Origin: Oceanospirillaceae bacterium UBA1126
GTDB lineage: Bacteria > Pseudomonadota > Gammaproteobacteria > Pseudomonadales > Balneatricaceae
DNA length: 16,360 nucleotides
Assembly: GCA_002312935.1 (NCBI GenBank)
Contig: DCAT01000063.1
Location: 6,719-23,078 of the forward strand
Direction: 5' to 3'
The position numbers and the translations under genes were made by a program. Below the pieces are notes generated by a model. The model was not told the DNA's origin and did not search any database. It saw only the letters and a list, made by a program, of their open reading frames with translations. Within the stretch, counting starts at the first letter, position 1; each line of letters starts with the position of its first letter. Shown in pieces: positions 1-6,751 of the stretch.

Positions 1-81
1 GTCAGCGGCAATACCTCAGCGCCAACCATGATGATTGCTGAGCGTGGTGCTGCGATGGTGTTGGCCGAACACCACCGTTAA
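1..81 (+). CDS. GMC-family oxidoreductase, C-terminal fragment
   Basis: Only the last 26 codons lie in the window; the frame is open from base 1 and stops with TAA at 79-81. The peptide contains NTSAPTMMIAERGAAMVL, which matches the conserved C-terminal end of GMC (glucose-methanol-choline) flavoenzymes such as choline dehydrogenase, where the usual form is close to NTNAPTIMIAEKAAD. These FAD enzymes oxidise alcohols to aldehydes. The next gene starts 16 bases downstream on the same strand, so the two are probably co-transcribed. The substrate cannot be judged from this fragment. Confidence 0.75.
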   Translation, partial: VSGNTSAPTMMIAERGAAMVLAEHHR

Positions 82-97
82 TGAGAACAATACAAAC

Positions 98-1351
98 ATG
101 AAAGAAGCCTGTTTAAAGCCTCAAGATGTGGTGATTATTGGTGCCGGTTTTGTAGGTGTTGCCACCGCAATGTGGTTACAAAAAAGTGGTCATAGAGTGA
201 CCTTAGTAGATCCAAAACCATTTGAGGAAGGGGCTTATTTTGGTAATGCGGGTACTATTGCCACTTACGCTAATATTCCTGTAGGTACGCCCAGCACCAT
301 TAAACAAATCCCTAAACTATTATTTAATCCCAACAGCCCTTTATCAATTAATTGGGCATATTTACCCCGGCTTACGCCTTGGTTATTACGCTTTGCTTGG
401 GCTAGTAGGCCCTCTCAGGTAGAGCGAATTGGTTATCAGTTAGGTGTTCTTTTAAGTCATTCCCATAGCGCTTTAGCACCACTAATTGAGGCTGCTCATG
501 GGCATGACTTAGTTGCCAAAAATGGTACTTTATATTTGTATGGCAGCGAGACTGGTTTTGTTAAAGCAAAGCCTGATATTGATTTACGGCGCCGTCATGG
601 CATTTCAGTGACAGAACTGACTAAGGCCGAAATTGGAGATTTGGAACCGCATTTAAAACCGATTTATGCACGGGGTTTATTCTTTGAAAATGCTCAACAC
701 CTGCTCAGTCCGTTAGACTTATTAAAACGTATGGGGGAGTCAGTCATTACTAATGGTGGCAAAATTATTACCAATAAGGCACTGGGTATTGATCGTGTGA
801 GTGCGAATGAACTCAAGGTGCGGTTGCAAGATTCGAGTGTTTTATGCAATAAAGTGGTGGTAGCTGCAGGTGCTTGGTCAAAGTCCTTAGCACAGCAGGT
901 AGGCGATAAACTGCCCTTAGATACAGAGCAGGGATATCACGTGATGTATAAGGGTGCACAGCAGGTTCTTAATCGGCCTGTTGGTTGGGCTGACGTGGGC
1001 TTTTATATGACGCCGATGAATGACGGTTTGCGAGCCGCTGGCACTGTTGAGTTAGCTGGTCTCAATAACCCCACTAACCCCCAGCGTTTAAAGCTCATTG
1101 CAGACACTGTAAAAACATTATTACCACAATTAGAGGACCACGATAGCGAGTGGGCTGGTTTTAGACCTTCCATGCCCGACTCTATGCCCGTTATTGGTCA
1201 GTCAAGTAAAAATGCAGACATCTATTACGCCTTTGGCCATGGCCATATTGGCGTCACCTTATCGGGCATTACGGGTAAGTTAATTAGTGAACTGATTGAT
1301 GGCAAACCACCTAGCGTTGATATTTCCGCCTTTGCAGCGCAACGTTTTTAA
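98..1351 (+). CDS. DadA-like FAD-dependent D-amino acid dehydrogenase
   Basis: A 417-residue protein of the DAO/DadA flavoenzyme fold, which oxidises D-amino acids or secondary amines (for example D-alanine, D-hydroxyproline, sarcosine) to imines and passes electrons to an acceptor. The N-terminus holds the dinucleotide-binding motif GAGFVG (residues 15-20) with Asp38 ending beta-2, then the family-typical YFGNAGTIA. Further on are VVVAAGAWS, LDTEQGYH and GLRAAGTVELAGL, and near the C-terminus FGHGHIGVTLSG, all typical of DadA-like enzymes. The length is normal. I chose ATG 98 rather than the in-frame ATG at 35, because 35 lies inside the upstream gene and its extra 21 residues do not resemble the family. 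The Shine-Dalgarno sequence is weak. It follows a GMC oxidoreductase gene by 16 bases, suggesting a catabolic operon that begins outside the window. It is closest in appearance to marine DadA and D-hydroxyproline dehydrogenase-like proteins; the substrate is not determinable. Confidence 0.85.
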   Translation: MKEACLKPQDVVIIGAGFVGVATAMWLQKSGHRVTLVDPKPFEEGAYFGNAGTIATYANIPVGTPSTIKQIPKLLFNPNSPLSINWAYLPRLTPWLLRFAWASRPSQVERIGYQLGVLLSHSHSALAPLIEAAHGHDLVAKNGTLYLYGSETGFVKAKPDIDLRRRHGISVTELTKAEIGDLEPHLKPIYARGLFFENAQHLLSPLDLLKRMGESVITNGGKIITNKALGIDRVSANELKVRLQDSSVLCNKVVVAAGAWSKSLAQQVGDKLPLDTEQGYHVMYKGAQQVLNRPVGWADVGFYMTPMNDGLRAAGTVELAGLNNPTNPQRLKLIADTVKTLLPQLEDHDSEWAGFRPSMPDSMPVIGQSSKNADIYYAFGHGHIGVTLSGITGKLISELIDGKPPSVDISAFAAQRF

Positions 1352-1383
1352 CCTGTACGTCCCCTTTTTTAATCTTGCACGAC

Positions 1384-1998
1384 TTAAGACGTGGGCAAAG
1401 CTTGAGGTAACCCTTGGCTATTACAGGGTTTGATAAATTCTGCAGCATAGGCTTTGCGCGCAAATACGCGTTCTAAAAATGGCACAAAAAAGTCTAACTG
1501 TTGGCTATCATAGCTGGGATCAAAGCAATTTTGATCCCAGCGCTCGCAAAAATCCACTGCAGTTTGGTAATAAAGATGATCACTGTATTGGTCGCGCTCG
1601 TTGGGGTTCCATCCGGTTAAATGGTGCGCATAGTAAATCATTTGAAATGCCCCGTGGTGCTCAATGACCCAAGTCACCTCCTCGCTAACAAAAGGGCGAA
1701 TAATTTCTGCAGCCATACGGTCATGATTTTGTGGGGCCAGACCATCACCTATATCATGTAACAAAGCGGCTACTACCCAATCGTCATTTGCGCCGTCGCG
1801 CCATGCTCTGGTAGCAGCCTGCAAACCATGCTCCAAGCGGCTAATAAGATAGCCATCTAGGCTATCTTGGCCTTGACGTTCAAGTTCGTCATGCAAGCGC
1901 TGAGCTGTTTTGGTATAAAATGAGTGCTCCAGTGCTTGCAGCATTACGTAATCTTGGTGACTGCCATGTTTCATTTGGGTAAAACTAACGGTGGCCAT
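1384..1998 (-). CDS. HD-domain protein, PhnZ/MIOX-like diiron oxygenase candidate
   Basis: A 204-residue soluble protein of the predicted-HD-phosphohydrolase group (COG4341-like) that includes PhnZ. Candidate metal ligands, numbered from the chosen start, are His57 (in RLEHGLQ), His81-Asp82 (LLHDIGDG), His92, His114/His115 (IEHHG) and Asp155 (ERWDQ). This is the six-ligand layout of mixed-valence diiron oxygenases (PhnZ, TmpB, myo-inositol oxygenase), and the 24-residue spacing from the first His to HD is that of PhnZ. It lacks the AKRYL and QGG-type segments that I know from phosphonate-specific PhnZ, so a different substrate is likely. I chose ATG 1998 over the longer frame starting at 2055: GGAG lies about 9 bases upstream, the protein then begins MATVSFT, and the gene sits 16 bases behind the dioxygenase gene instead of overlapping it. 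It is co-transcribed with that gene. A simple phosphohydrolase activity cannot be excluded. Confidence 0.8.
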   Translation of the reverse strand: MATVSFTQMKHGSHQDYVMLQALEHSFYTKTAQRLHDELERQGQDSLDGYLISRLEHGLQAATRAWRDGANDDWVVAALLHDIGDGLAPQNHDRMAAEIIRPFVSEEVTWVIEHHGAFQMIYYAHHLTGWNPNERDQYSDHLYYQTAVDFCERWDQNCFDPSYDSQQLDFFVPFLERVFARKAYAAEFIKPCNSQGLPQALPTS

Positions 1999-2014
1999 TG
2001 CTTGTGCTCCAGTT

Positions 2015-2809
2015 TTATTTGTTTGTATTGCCTTGGATGCCTTTAAGTTTATCATTTAAGGCTTTTTGTTTTTGCCATGCCTTGATATCAAAATTGCTCT
2101 GAGCCGGTTGGTCTGTTTGGAAGTGGCCATAGCGATCAACCCCCCTTACTAACATTGCTGAATCTCGTTGTTGTTTAAGTTGTTTTACAGTAGGGCTGAT
2201 ATATTGAATGTTAAGGCCAATACGGCGGTCATTAGTGAGGTTGGGCTGGGAACAATGAATGGTCCATCCATGATGAAATGAGGCTTGTCCTGCTTTGAGG
2301 ATTGCGGCAATGCTCTGATTAGGGTTTATGTCATTAATAGTTTGCCCGCTTAGCAACACATTATTATTATCTTGGGTGTTGTGGTGTTTTTGTTGCCCGT
2401 GTTTATGGCTGCCAGGAATCATATGCATACAGCCACTGGCTTCGCTAGCGTCAGACAGTGCTAGCCAAACACTCACTTGGGCGTCTGAATCTAATCCCCA
2501 ATAAGTTAGGTCTTGGTGCCAGCTTACGTGACTTTTTGTATTAGCTTCTTTAACAATATAAGCTGCGCTATAAAGCAATATATCAGGACCAATCAGTTGC
2601 TCAACAATATTAAGAATCTTGGGCAGAATGGCTAGTTGATACGTTGATTGCATCGCAATGTGGGCTTTAAATTGATAATGCATAGGCCCTCTCTCAGCCT
2701 CTACGGCCTCTAATATAGAGCGGTGGGCTAAGGCCTCTGAAGGGTGAATAATAGGCACGCCAGTTAAGAAGCCTTGGTCATCATAAAGTGATTTAAAACA
2801 TTTCATCAT
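2015..2809 (-). CDS. Phytanoyl-CoA dioxygenase-like Fe(II)/2-oxoglutarate hydroxylase
   Basis: A 264-residue cytoplasmic protein of the PhyH family, which hydroxylates a substrate carbon using O2 and 2-oxoglutarate. The iron-binding facial triad is visible: His98 and Asp100 in SWHQDLTYWGL, and His185 in IHCSQPN. Arg196, 11 residues after the distal His in NDRRIGLNIQY, is placed to bind 2-oxoglutarate. The jelly-roll signature GCMHMIPGSHKHG lies between them (residues 126-138). PhnY, the 2-aminoethylphosphonate hydroxylase that works with PhnZ, belongs to this family, and the gene immediately downstream here encodes a PhnZ-like HD protein, so a two-step oxygenase pathway is an attractive inference. 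The start is ATG 2809 (a second ATG follows at 2806), with GGAG 7 bases upstream. The substrate is unknown, since PhyH homologues act on many small molecules. Confidence 0.85.
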   Translation of the reverse strand: MMKCFKSLYDDQGFLTGVPIIHPSEALAHRSILEAVEAERGPMHYQFKAHIAMQSTYQLAILPKILNIVEQLIGPDILLYSAAYIVKEANTKSHVSWHQDLTYWGLDSDAQVSVWLALSDASEASGCMHMIPGSHKHGQQKHHNTQDNNNVLLSGQTINDINPNQSIAAILKAGQASFHHGWTIHCSQPNLTNDRRIGLNIQYISPTVKQLKQQRDSAMLVRGVDRYGHFQTDQPAQSNFDIKAWQKQKALNDKLKGIQGNTNK

Positions 2810-2838
2810 AGCCTTACTCCACCCTAATTATGGCTGAA

Positions 2839-2867
2839 ATAATGCCATTTTTCTGAGGGCTTAACAA
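2839..2867 (-). promoter_or_regulatory. Possible sigma-70 promoter of the PhyH/HD operon
   Basis: Read on the minus strand, TTGTTA (2867-2862) is separated by 17 bases from CATTAT (2844-2839); each hexamer matches the consensus in 4 of 6 positions. A start near 2832 would leave a leader of about 23 bases carrying the GGAG ribosome site. It lies in the 258-base divergent gap (2810-3067) between the dioxygenase gene and yqcC. The rest of that gap shows only a short CAGAT/ATCTG inverted repeat at 2974-2990 and no clear promoter for yqcC. Confidence 0.35.
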
Positions 2868-3067
2868 GACTGCCATAAACCGGTGATTGGGCTTAAAAAT
2901 AGCAACCATTAAGCAAACCAAGAGTCATTGAGGTTTTATCTGTTTAGTTATTTGGTGGGCCCGGTAAAGATGTCAGATTGAGATCATCTGTATTTGTCAA
3001 AATTTGCTAACCATTGAATCCGGGGTAAGGTAGAATAAGTCCTCGTTATATTATATACGTTTGCTAT

Positions 3068-3391
3068 ATGGCCAGTTTGCATCAAGATGTTCTTCGAGAG
3101 CTTGGGATATTACAATTAGAGTTACAAACTATTGGCTTATGGAGTGATGTCGCGCCCTCTGAAGAGGCTCTGCTGAGCACTGAGCCTTTTTGTTGTGACC
3201 TAATGAGTTTTGCAGAATGGTTACAATGGATTTTTATTCCCAGACTTAGCTACTTGGCAGAAACAGAAGGGCAGTTGCCTCGCAAAAGTGGAATCTTTCC
3301 GATGGCAGAAGGGGCTTTTAAAGATCTAGAAGATGCTGTTAAAGGCTTAATGGGAAGTATCCAACGAATGGATAGTTTGCTTACCGCATAA
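3068..3391 (+). CDS. yqcC: YqcC family protein (DUF446)
   Basis: A 107-residue soluble, probably all-helical protein. The signature PSEEALLSTEPFCCD followed by SFAEWLQWIFIPRL, and later PMAEGAF, is that of YqcC/DUF446, a small gammaproteobacterial family often found beside the tRNA pseudouridine synthase gene truC. Its biochemical role is not established. Here it stands alone, between a divergent dioxygenase gene and a convergent permease gene, with no truC in view. ATG 3068 lacks a good Shine-Dalgarno sequence; the first residues (MASLHQDVLRELG) nonetheless fit the family's usual N-terminus. Confidence 0.88.
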   Translation: MASLHQDVLRELGILQLELQTIGLWSDVAPSEEALLSTEPFCCDLMSFAEWLQWIFIPRLSYLAETEGQLPRKSGIFPMAEGAFKDLEDAVKGLMGSIQRMDSLLTA

Positions 3392-3420
3392 ATATTAATT
3401 ATTTACCTTAAGCTTTGGGT

Positions 3421-3831
3421 TTACGCAGAATAGCGTTGACCTATCCAACCACCAATAATTAATGCTGGCAAAAATACTATGGCTTCAGAAGGGTTGACCA
3501 TCGCGTTAATAATGCCAGGGCCAGGACAGTAGCCACTGAGTCCCCAACCAATACCAAACAAACTTGCCCCTAAAATTAAACGACGATCAATGCTGATTTC
3601 AACAGCCATATAAAAGTGATCAGAAAATAAGGGTGTTTTGCGTTTCATAATAAAGCGAGATGTAAATAAAGTGACTGCCACAGCTCCACCCATAACGAAG
3701 GCTAAGCTTGCGTCCCAATTACCAAATGGGTCAAGGAAATCCTGCACTTTAACAGGGTTTACCATTTCTGAAATCACTAGGCCGGCACCAAAAATAAGGC
3801 CAGATATGAGAGCGATAATTAAACGTTGCAT
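3421..3831 (-). CDS. YeeE/YedE half-transporter, second subunit (DUF6691-like)
   Basis: A 136-residue hydrophobic protein with about four predicted membrane segments. It carries the YeeE/YedE signature GLSGYCPGPG, in which Cys102 is the expected sulfur-relay cysteine. In YeeE/TsuA thiosulfate transporters, conserved cysteines on the permeation path hand the substrate through the membrane. Here the transporter is split into two genes, this being the C-terminal half. I chose ATG 3831 rather than the longer frame from 3915, because AAAGG lies 7 bases upstream and the extra 28 residues would overlap the upstream gene. The gap to the partner gene is 13 bases, so the two are one operon. The substrate is likely a small sulfur anion such as thiosulfate. 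No sulfur dioxygenase or ArsR-type regulator, common partners elsewhere, is present in this window. Confidence 0.85.
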   Translation of the reverse strand: MQRLIIALISGLIFGAGLVISEMVNPVKVQDFLDPFGNWDASLAFVMGGAVAVTLFTSRFIMKRKTPLFSDHFYMAVEISIDRRLILGASLFGIGWGLSGYCPGPGIINAMVNPSEAIVFLPALIIGGWIGQRYSA

Positions 3832-3844
3832 GTTTGAACCTTTC

Positions 3845-4264
3845 TTATGGCATAAAACTGCGTAAAACAGTGACTGTAATAATGCCTGTGGCCACAAAGG
3901 TGACTGTAGCAGCAACAGACCTGCCGGCCATTAAGCCAATACCACAAACCCCATGCCCACTGGTGCAACCCTTGCCTATGCGTGTGCCTATACCAACGGC
4001 TAAACCTGAAACGACAAGCAAAATAGATGAATAACCGGTACGTAATTCAAATTCTGTAGGCATCATCAAATAACCACCACCAAGAAGACCTAAAAGAAAG
4101 GCTATGCGCCAGCCGCTCTCAGAATTGCTGAGTGGGTTAAATAACAAATTGTATAGAATGCCACTAATGCCCGCGATGCGGCCATTAAACGCCAGCAGTA
4201 ATGCAGCGCTTATGCCTATTAAAATACCACCGATAAGGGGCTGTATTGGGAATGCTTCAAGCAT
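3845..4264 (-). CDS. YeeE/YedE half-transporter, first subunit
   Basis: A 139-residue membrane protein with about four hydrophobic segments (roughly residues 8-27, 53-68, 79-96 and 110-134). The signature GKGCTSGHGVCG (residues 97-108) provides Cys100, His104 and Cys107; the GCTSGH core is the hallmark of YeeE/YedE sulfur-compound permeases, where this cysteine contacts the substrate. It is the N-terminal half of a transporter whose other half is encoded 13 bases downstream. The two together are about 275 residues, shorter than full-length YeeE (about 350). The start ATG 4264 has only a weak Shine-Dalgarno sequence, but transcription should be strong (see the promoter upstream). Confidence 0.87.
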   Translation of the reverse strand: MLEAFPIQPLIGGILIGISAALLLAFNGRIAGISGILYNLLFNPLSNSESGWRIAFLLGLLGGGYLMMPTEFELRTGYSSILLVVSGLAVGIGTRIGKGCTSGHGVCGIGLMAGRSVAATVTFVATGIITVTVLRSFMP

Positions 4265-4299
4265 GATTTAAATCGCTTATATTAGATAAAACTAATTAA

Positions 4300-4329
4300 A
4301 TTATACGTTAATAAATTCAGCTGTGTCAA
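4300..4329 (-). promoter_or_regulatory. Consensus sigma-70 promoter for the YeeE/YedE pair
   Basis: On the minus strand, TTGACA (4329-4324) and TATAAT (4305-4300) are separated by 18 bases, with both hexamers matching the sigma-70 consensus in all six positions. Transcription would start near 4293, about 30 bases before the permease ATG at 4264. Just downstream of the -10, at the expected start region, is a short inverted repeat ATTAG-6-CTAAT (4281-4296), a possible operator that could hold a strong promoter in check. Confidence 0.75.
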
Positions 4330-4394
4330 TTGTGTAGGCCTCGAGAACATAAGGTGTTTGTAAAAAATTTAGGTTTACTAGGAAAAAGCAAGCA

Positions 4395-4471
4395 ACTGAG
4401 TGTCAACAAACGCCTCATATCGTGCTATGTTTAGCATTGTAAATTTGATGCTAATAATGTGGACACTCAGT
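4395..4471. repeat. Nested inverted repeats ahead of the coiled-coil gene
   Basis: A perfect 10-base inverted repeat has arms ACTGAGTGTC (4395-4404) and GACACTCAGT (4462-4471) separated by 57 bases. Inside it is a second perfect 7-base pair, TTAGCAT (4431-4437) and ATGCTAA (4448-4454), around a 10-base loop. The outer 3' arm ends two bases before the ATG at 4474, covering the place where a ribosome site should be; no good Shine-Dalgarno sequence is visible there. It could be a translational control hairpin in the leader, a protein-binding site, or a remnant of a small mobile element. Confidence 0.6.
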
Positions 4472-4473
4472 AA

Positions 4474-5697
4474 ATGCCAAGAAATGACGATATCGGTGAT
4501 TTGCCTAGTTTAATGCCCGATTCAGATGAAATTAAAGGGACTCGAAAACAGTCTTCTTCAGCTTCGGTAGGGGGTAATACTAACCGTGCAGGTGGTAATT
4601 CTAATAATGAAGGTGCCGATGGTTCCTCTAGACGAGGTGGTCGGGATAGTGGCAGGCCAATTGCGTCTCCGCGTGCAATGCAGCCTAGTTCTCCTCAAGT
4701 AGTAGCAAAGAATAATGGAATTCTATGGGTTTTGGTTGTCACCATGTTTTTTGGTGTCCTGGCCGGTGGCTATTGGTCTTATAACAAACTAACAGATGTG
4801 GACCTACTCTTGATGGTATCTCGCGGAGAGCTTGATCATGCGCGTAAACGCATTGGTGAATTGGAAGCATTGGTAGTAGCAACAGATGTTAACTCAAATA
4901 AATCTGGTACTGTTGTTCAAGCACAGGTAAGGCTCGTTGATAATAGGGCTAAAGAGCGTAATAAGTTCGTCGATACAGAGATTGATAAGTTGTGGGGTGT
5001 TGCCTACCGTAACAACCGCCCTGCGATAGAAGAAAATCAAAAGGCAATTGATAATAACACCGCAACAGTAAAGCAACATCAAGAGAAACTGAAAACTCAA
5101 AATGAGAAAGTGAGCCTTCAGCAATCCTCTATTGCTAAGCAGAAAGTCCAAATAGAAGAAGCTAGCCAAAATGGTCAGCTGGTAGTGCAGCAGGTAGAAG
5201 ACCAGCTGAATAAATTACAATTATTACAAGATAAATTATCTGGGGTGTTAAAGCGGGTTGCGTCGCAGGATAAAACGTTGTCAGACCAGCATAAAACTGA
5301 CATTGGGCAAGCTCAGCTTGCTCAGCAGCATGCCAAAGATCTAGCGGCGCAAGATGAAACCTTGTCAGAACAGCGAGAAGCAGACTTAAGCCAAGCTTTG
5401 CGTCAACAACAGTATGCGAGAGAGCTTACTGCTTTGACCGCTTCTGTGGAAACCTTATTGCAACAAATCGAAGGCTCTACCACGGGTGACGATTTGGATA
5501 TTATTACCAATCGAATTGGCATACTTGAGAGTAAAGCTAGAGTGCTAACTGCGATCGAACAAAATGCTAGTGAAATGGACGAGCGAGTTTATTTGATGGA
5601 ACAATCTGCTGAGTCTGTAAGAGCTTTTCGCAGGGACACTAACCGACTTTTAAATGAACTCCAAAGTCAGATTCGAAACCTAGCTTATAGCCAGTAA
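4474..5697 (+). CDS. Single-pass membrane coiled-coil protein, unknown function
   Basis: A 407-residue protein that I do not recognise as a named family. The first 80 residues are polar, low in complexity (Ser/Gly/Asn-rich, 30-60) and probably disordered in the cytoplasm. One hydrophobic segment (about 83-101, from ILWVLVVTMFF to GGYWSY) should span the inner membrane. The remaining 300 residues are charged and Gln-rich with heptad-like spacing, consistent with a long periplasmic coiled coil. Residues 263-290 and 291-318 form a tandem repeat (QDKTLSDQ / QDETLSEQ). There are no cysteines or recognisable catalytic motifs. The topology (N-in, coiled coil outside) suggests a structural, envelope-spanning or partner-binding role; this is inference. 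The start lies at the end of an inverted repeat with no clear ribosome site. A PLP enzyme gene follows 30 bases downstream. Confidence 0.75.
   Translation: MPRNDDIGDLPSLMPDSDEIKGTRKQSSSASVGGNTNRAGGNSNNEGADGSSRRGGRDSGRPIASPRAMQPSSPQVVAKNNGILWVLVVTMFFGVLAGGYWSYNKLTDVDLLLMVSRGELDHARKRIGELEALVVATDVNSNKSGTVVQAQVRLVDNRAKERNKFVDTEIDKLWGVAYRNNRPAIEENQKAIDNNTATVKQHQEKLKTQNEKVSLQQSSIAKQKVQIEEASQNGQLVVQQVEDQLNKLQLLQDKLSGVLKRVASQDKTLSDQHKTDIGQAQLAQQHAKDLAAQDETLSEQREADLSQALRQQQYARELTALTASVETLLQQIEGSTTGDDLDIITNRIGILESKARVLTAIEQNASEMDERVYLMEQSAESVRAFRRDTNRLLNELQSQIRNLAYSQ
5260..5427 (+). repeat. Tandem 84-base (28-residue) coding repeat
   Basis: Two adjacent 84-base units (5260-5343 and 5344-5427) encode related 28-residue segments starting SQDKTLSDQ and AQDETLSEQ and ending in AKDL and AREL. 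The bases have diverged considerably while the heptad-compatible amino acids are kept, which points to an old internal duplication within the coiled coil. Confidence 0.7.
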
Positions 5698-5727
5698 TCA
5701 AGCTGGATAAACCCAAAGGACTTCAGC

Positions 5728-6726
5728 ATGCATAAGCTATCGCATCCTAAAATCCAATTGGGCCATTGGCCTACGCCACTTGAGCCTATGTTACGAATCA
5801 ATGCTATGCACAAAGGCCCTGAGCTATGGGTCAAGCGAGACGATTGCTCCGGCCTTGCTTTTGGCGGCAATAAAACCCGAAAATTAGAATACTTGCTGGC
5901 TGATGCTCAGCTTGGGGGAGCAACCACTTTGTTGACCGCTGGTGGTTTGCAATCAAACCATGCGCGACAAACTGCAGCAGCAGCAGCGCGGGTAGGGTTA
6001 GGTTGTGAATTGTTTTTAGAGGATGTAGAGGGTGTTTCAGAGCCAGACTACAACCACTCTGGCAATGCGCTGTTGAATCAATTACTTGGAGCAAGGGTGC
6101 ATCGTCTCACTGCAGGCCAAGACTTAAACGCGGTGATGGCTCTGCGTGCCCAAACCCTTAGGGCCTCAGGTCAAGAGCCTTATATTGTGCCGGTAGGTGG
6201 CAGTAATGCTATTGGTGCAATGGGTTACGTTAATTGTGGTTTAGAATTGGCACAACAAATACAGGTGCAGGGCTTTAGCTTCGATGCCATTGTTTTAGCT
6301 ACGGGGAGTGCTGGAACTCAAGCAGGTTTGTTGGCAGGCTTAGCCTTAGCTGGGCAAGATATTCCAGTGTTAGGTGTTACTGTAAGCCGCTCCAGTGGAG
6401 AGCAATGCCAAAAGGTGTTGGCTTTAGTGCACGAAGTGCAAGCTTTACTTCAGCAACCCAAGTTGCATGAAGATCATGTGATTTGTTTTGATCAATATTA
6501 TGGCTTAGCTTATGGTGACCCAACACCACCAATGATCGAAGCTGTGCGACTTGCCGCTAGCCTGGAGGGGCTGTTTTTGGATCCAGTTTATTCTGGTAAA
6601 GCTTTTGCAGGGCTGTTAGATCTTGTTCGGCACGGCTATTTTGACATTTCGGAACGCATTCTGTTTTTACACACCGGCGGTGCACCCGCCCTGTTTGCCT
6701 ATAGTGACTGTTTGAGTGAGCATTAA
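5728..6726 (+). CDS. dcyD: D-cysteine desulfhydrase-like PLP enzyme
   Basis: A 332-residue fold-type II PLP enzyme of the ACC deaminase / D-cysteine desulfhydrase family. Lys49 in FGGNKTRKLE is the expected Schiff-base lysine, Ser76-Asn77-His78 (LQSNH) the substrate loop, and TGSAGTQAG (192-200) the phosphate cup. Two positions that separate the activities are readable: Ser289 in DPVYSGK and Thr316 in LHTGGAPALFAY. ACC deaminases have Glu and Leu there, and swapping this pair is known to interconvert the activities, so D-cysteine desulfhydrase (D-cysteine to pyruvate, H2S and ammonia) is the better call. The start ATG 5728 has AAAGGA about 8 bases upstream. It may be co-transcribed with the coiled-coil gene 30 bases upstream and converges on the LysR gene. 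True substrates of such homologues can be other D-amino acids. Confidence 0.85.
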   Translation: MHKLSHPKIQLGHWPTPLEPMLRINAMHKGPELWVKRDDCSGLAFGGNKTRKLEYLLADAQLGGATTLLTAGGLQSNHARQTAAAAARVGLGCELFLEDVEGVSEPDYNHSGNALLNQLLGARVHRLTAGQDLNAVMALRAQTLRASGQEPYIVPVGGSNAIGAMGYVNCGLELAQQIQVQGFSFDAIVLATGSAGTQAGLLAGLALAGQDIPVLGVTVSRSSGEQCQKVLALVHEVQALLQQPKLHEDHVICFDQYYGLAYGDPTPPMIEAVRLAASLEGLFLDPVYSGKAFAGLLDLVRHGYFDISERILFLHTGGAPALFAYSDCLSEH

Positions 6727-6751
6727 AAAACCATGCTTTTAACCAAGGTGA

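Noticed and set aside
1360..1394. Rho-independent terminator between the convergent DadA-like and HD genes
   Set aside because: There is a T-run (1365-1370), but no GC-rich stem directly ahead of it; the CACG/CGTG pairing lies on the wrong side.
1479..1667. A 62-codon open frame opposite the HD gene
   Set aside because: It lies wholly inside a well-supported gene on the other strand and has no recognisable family or ribosome site.
1384..1998. Calling the HD protein PhnZ outright
   Set aside because: The metal ligands fit, but the phosphonate-associated segments of PhnZ are missing and no phosphonate uptake or degradation gene is nearby.
4894..5169. A 91-codon open frame opposite the coiled-coil gene
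   Set aside because: It is a by-product of the AT-rich, Gln/Asn-rich coding on the other strand; its hydrophobic look comes from the complement of Lys/Asn/Gln codons.
5728..6726. ACC deaminase (AcdS)
   Set aside because: Ser289 and Thr316 replace the Glu and Leu of true ACC deaminases.
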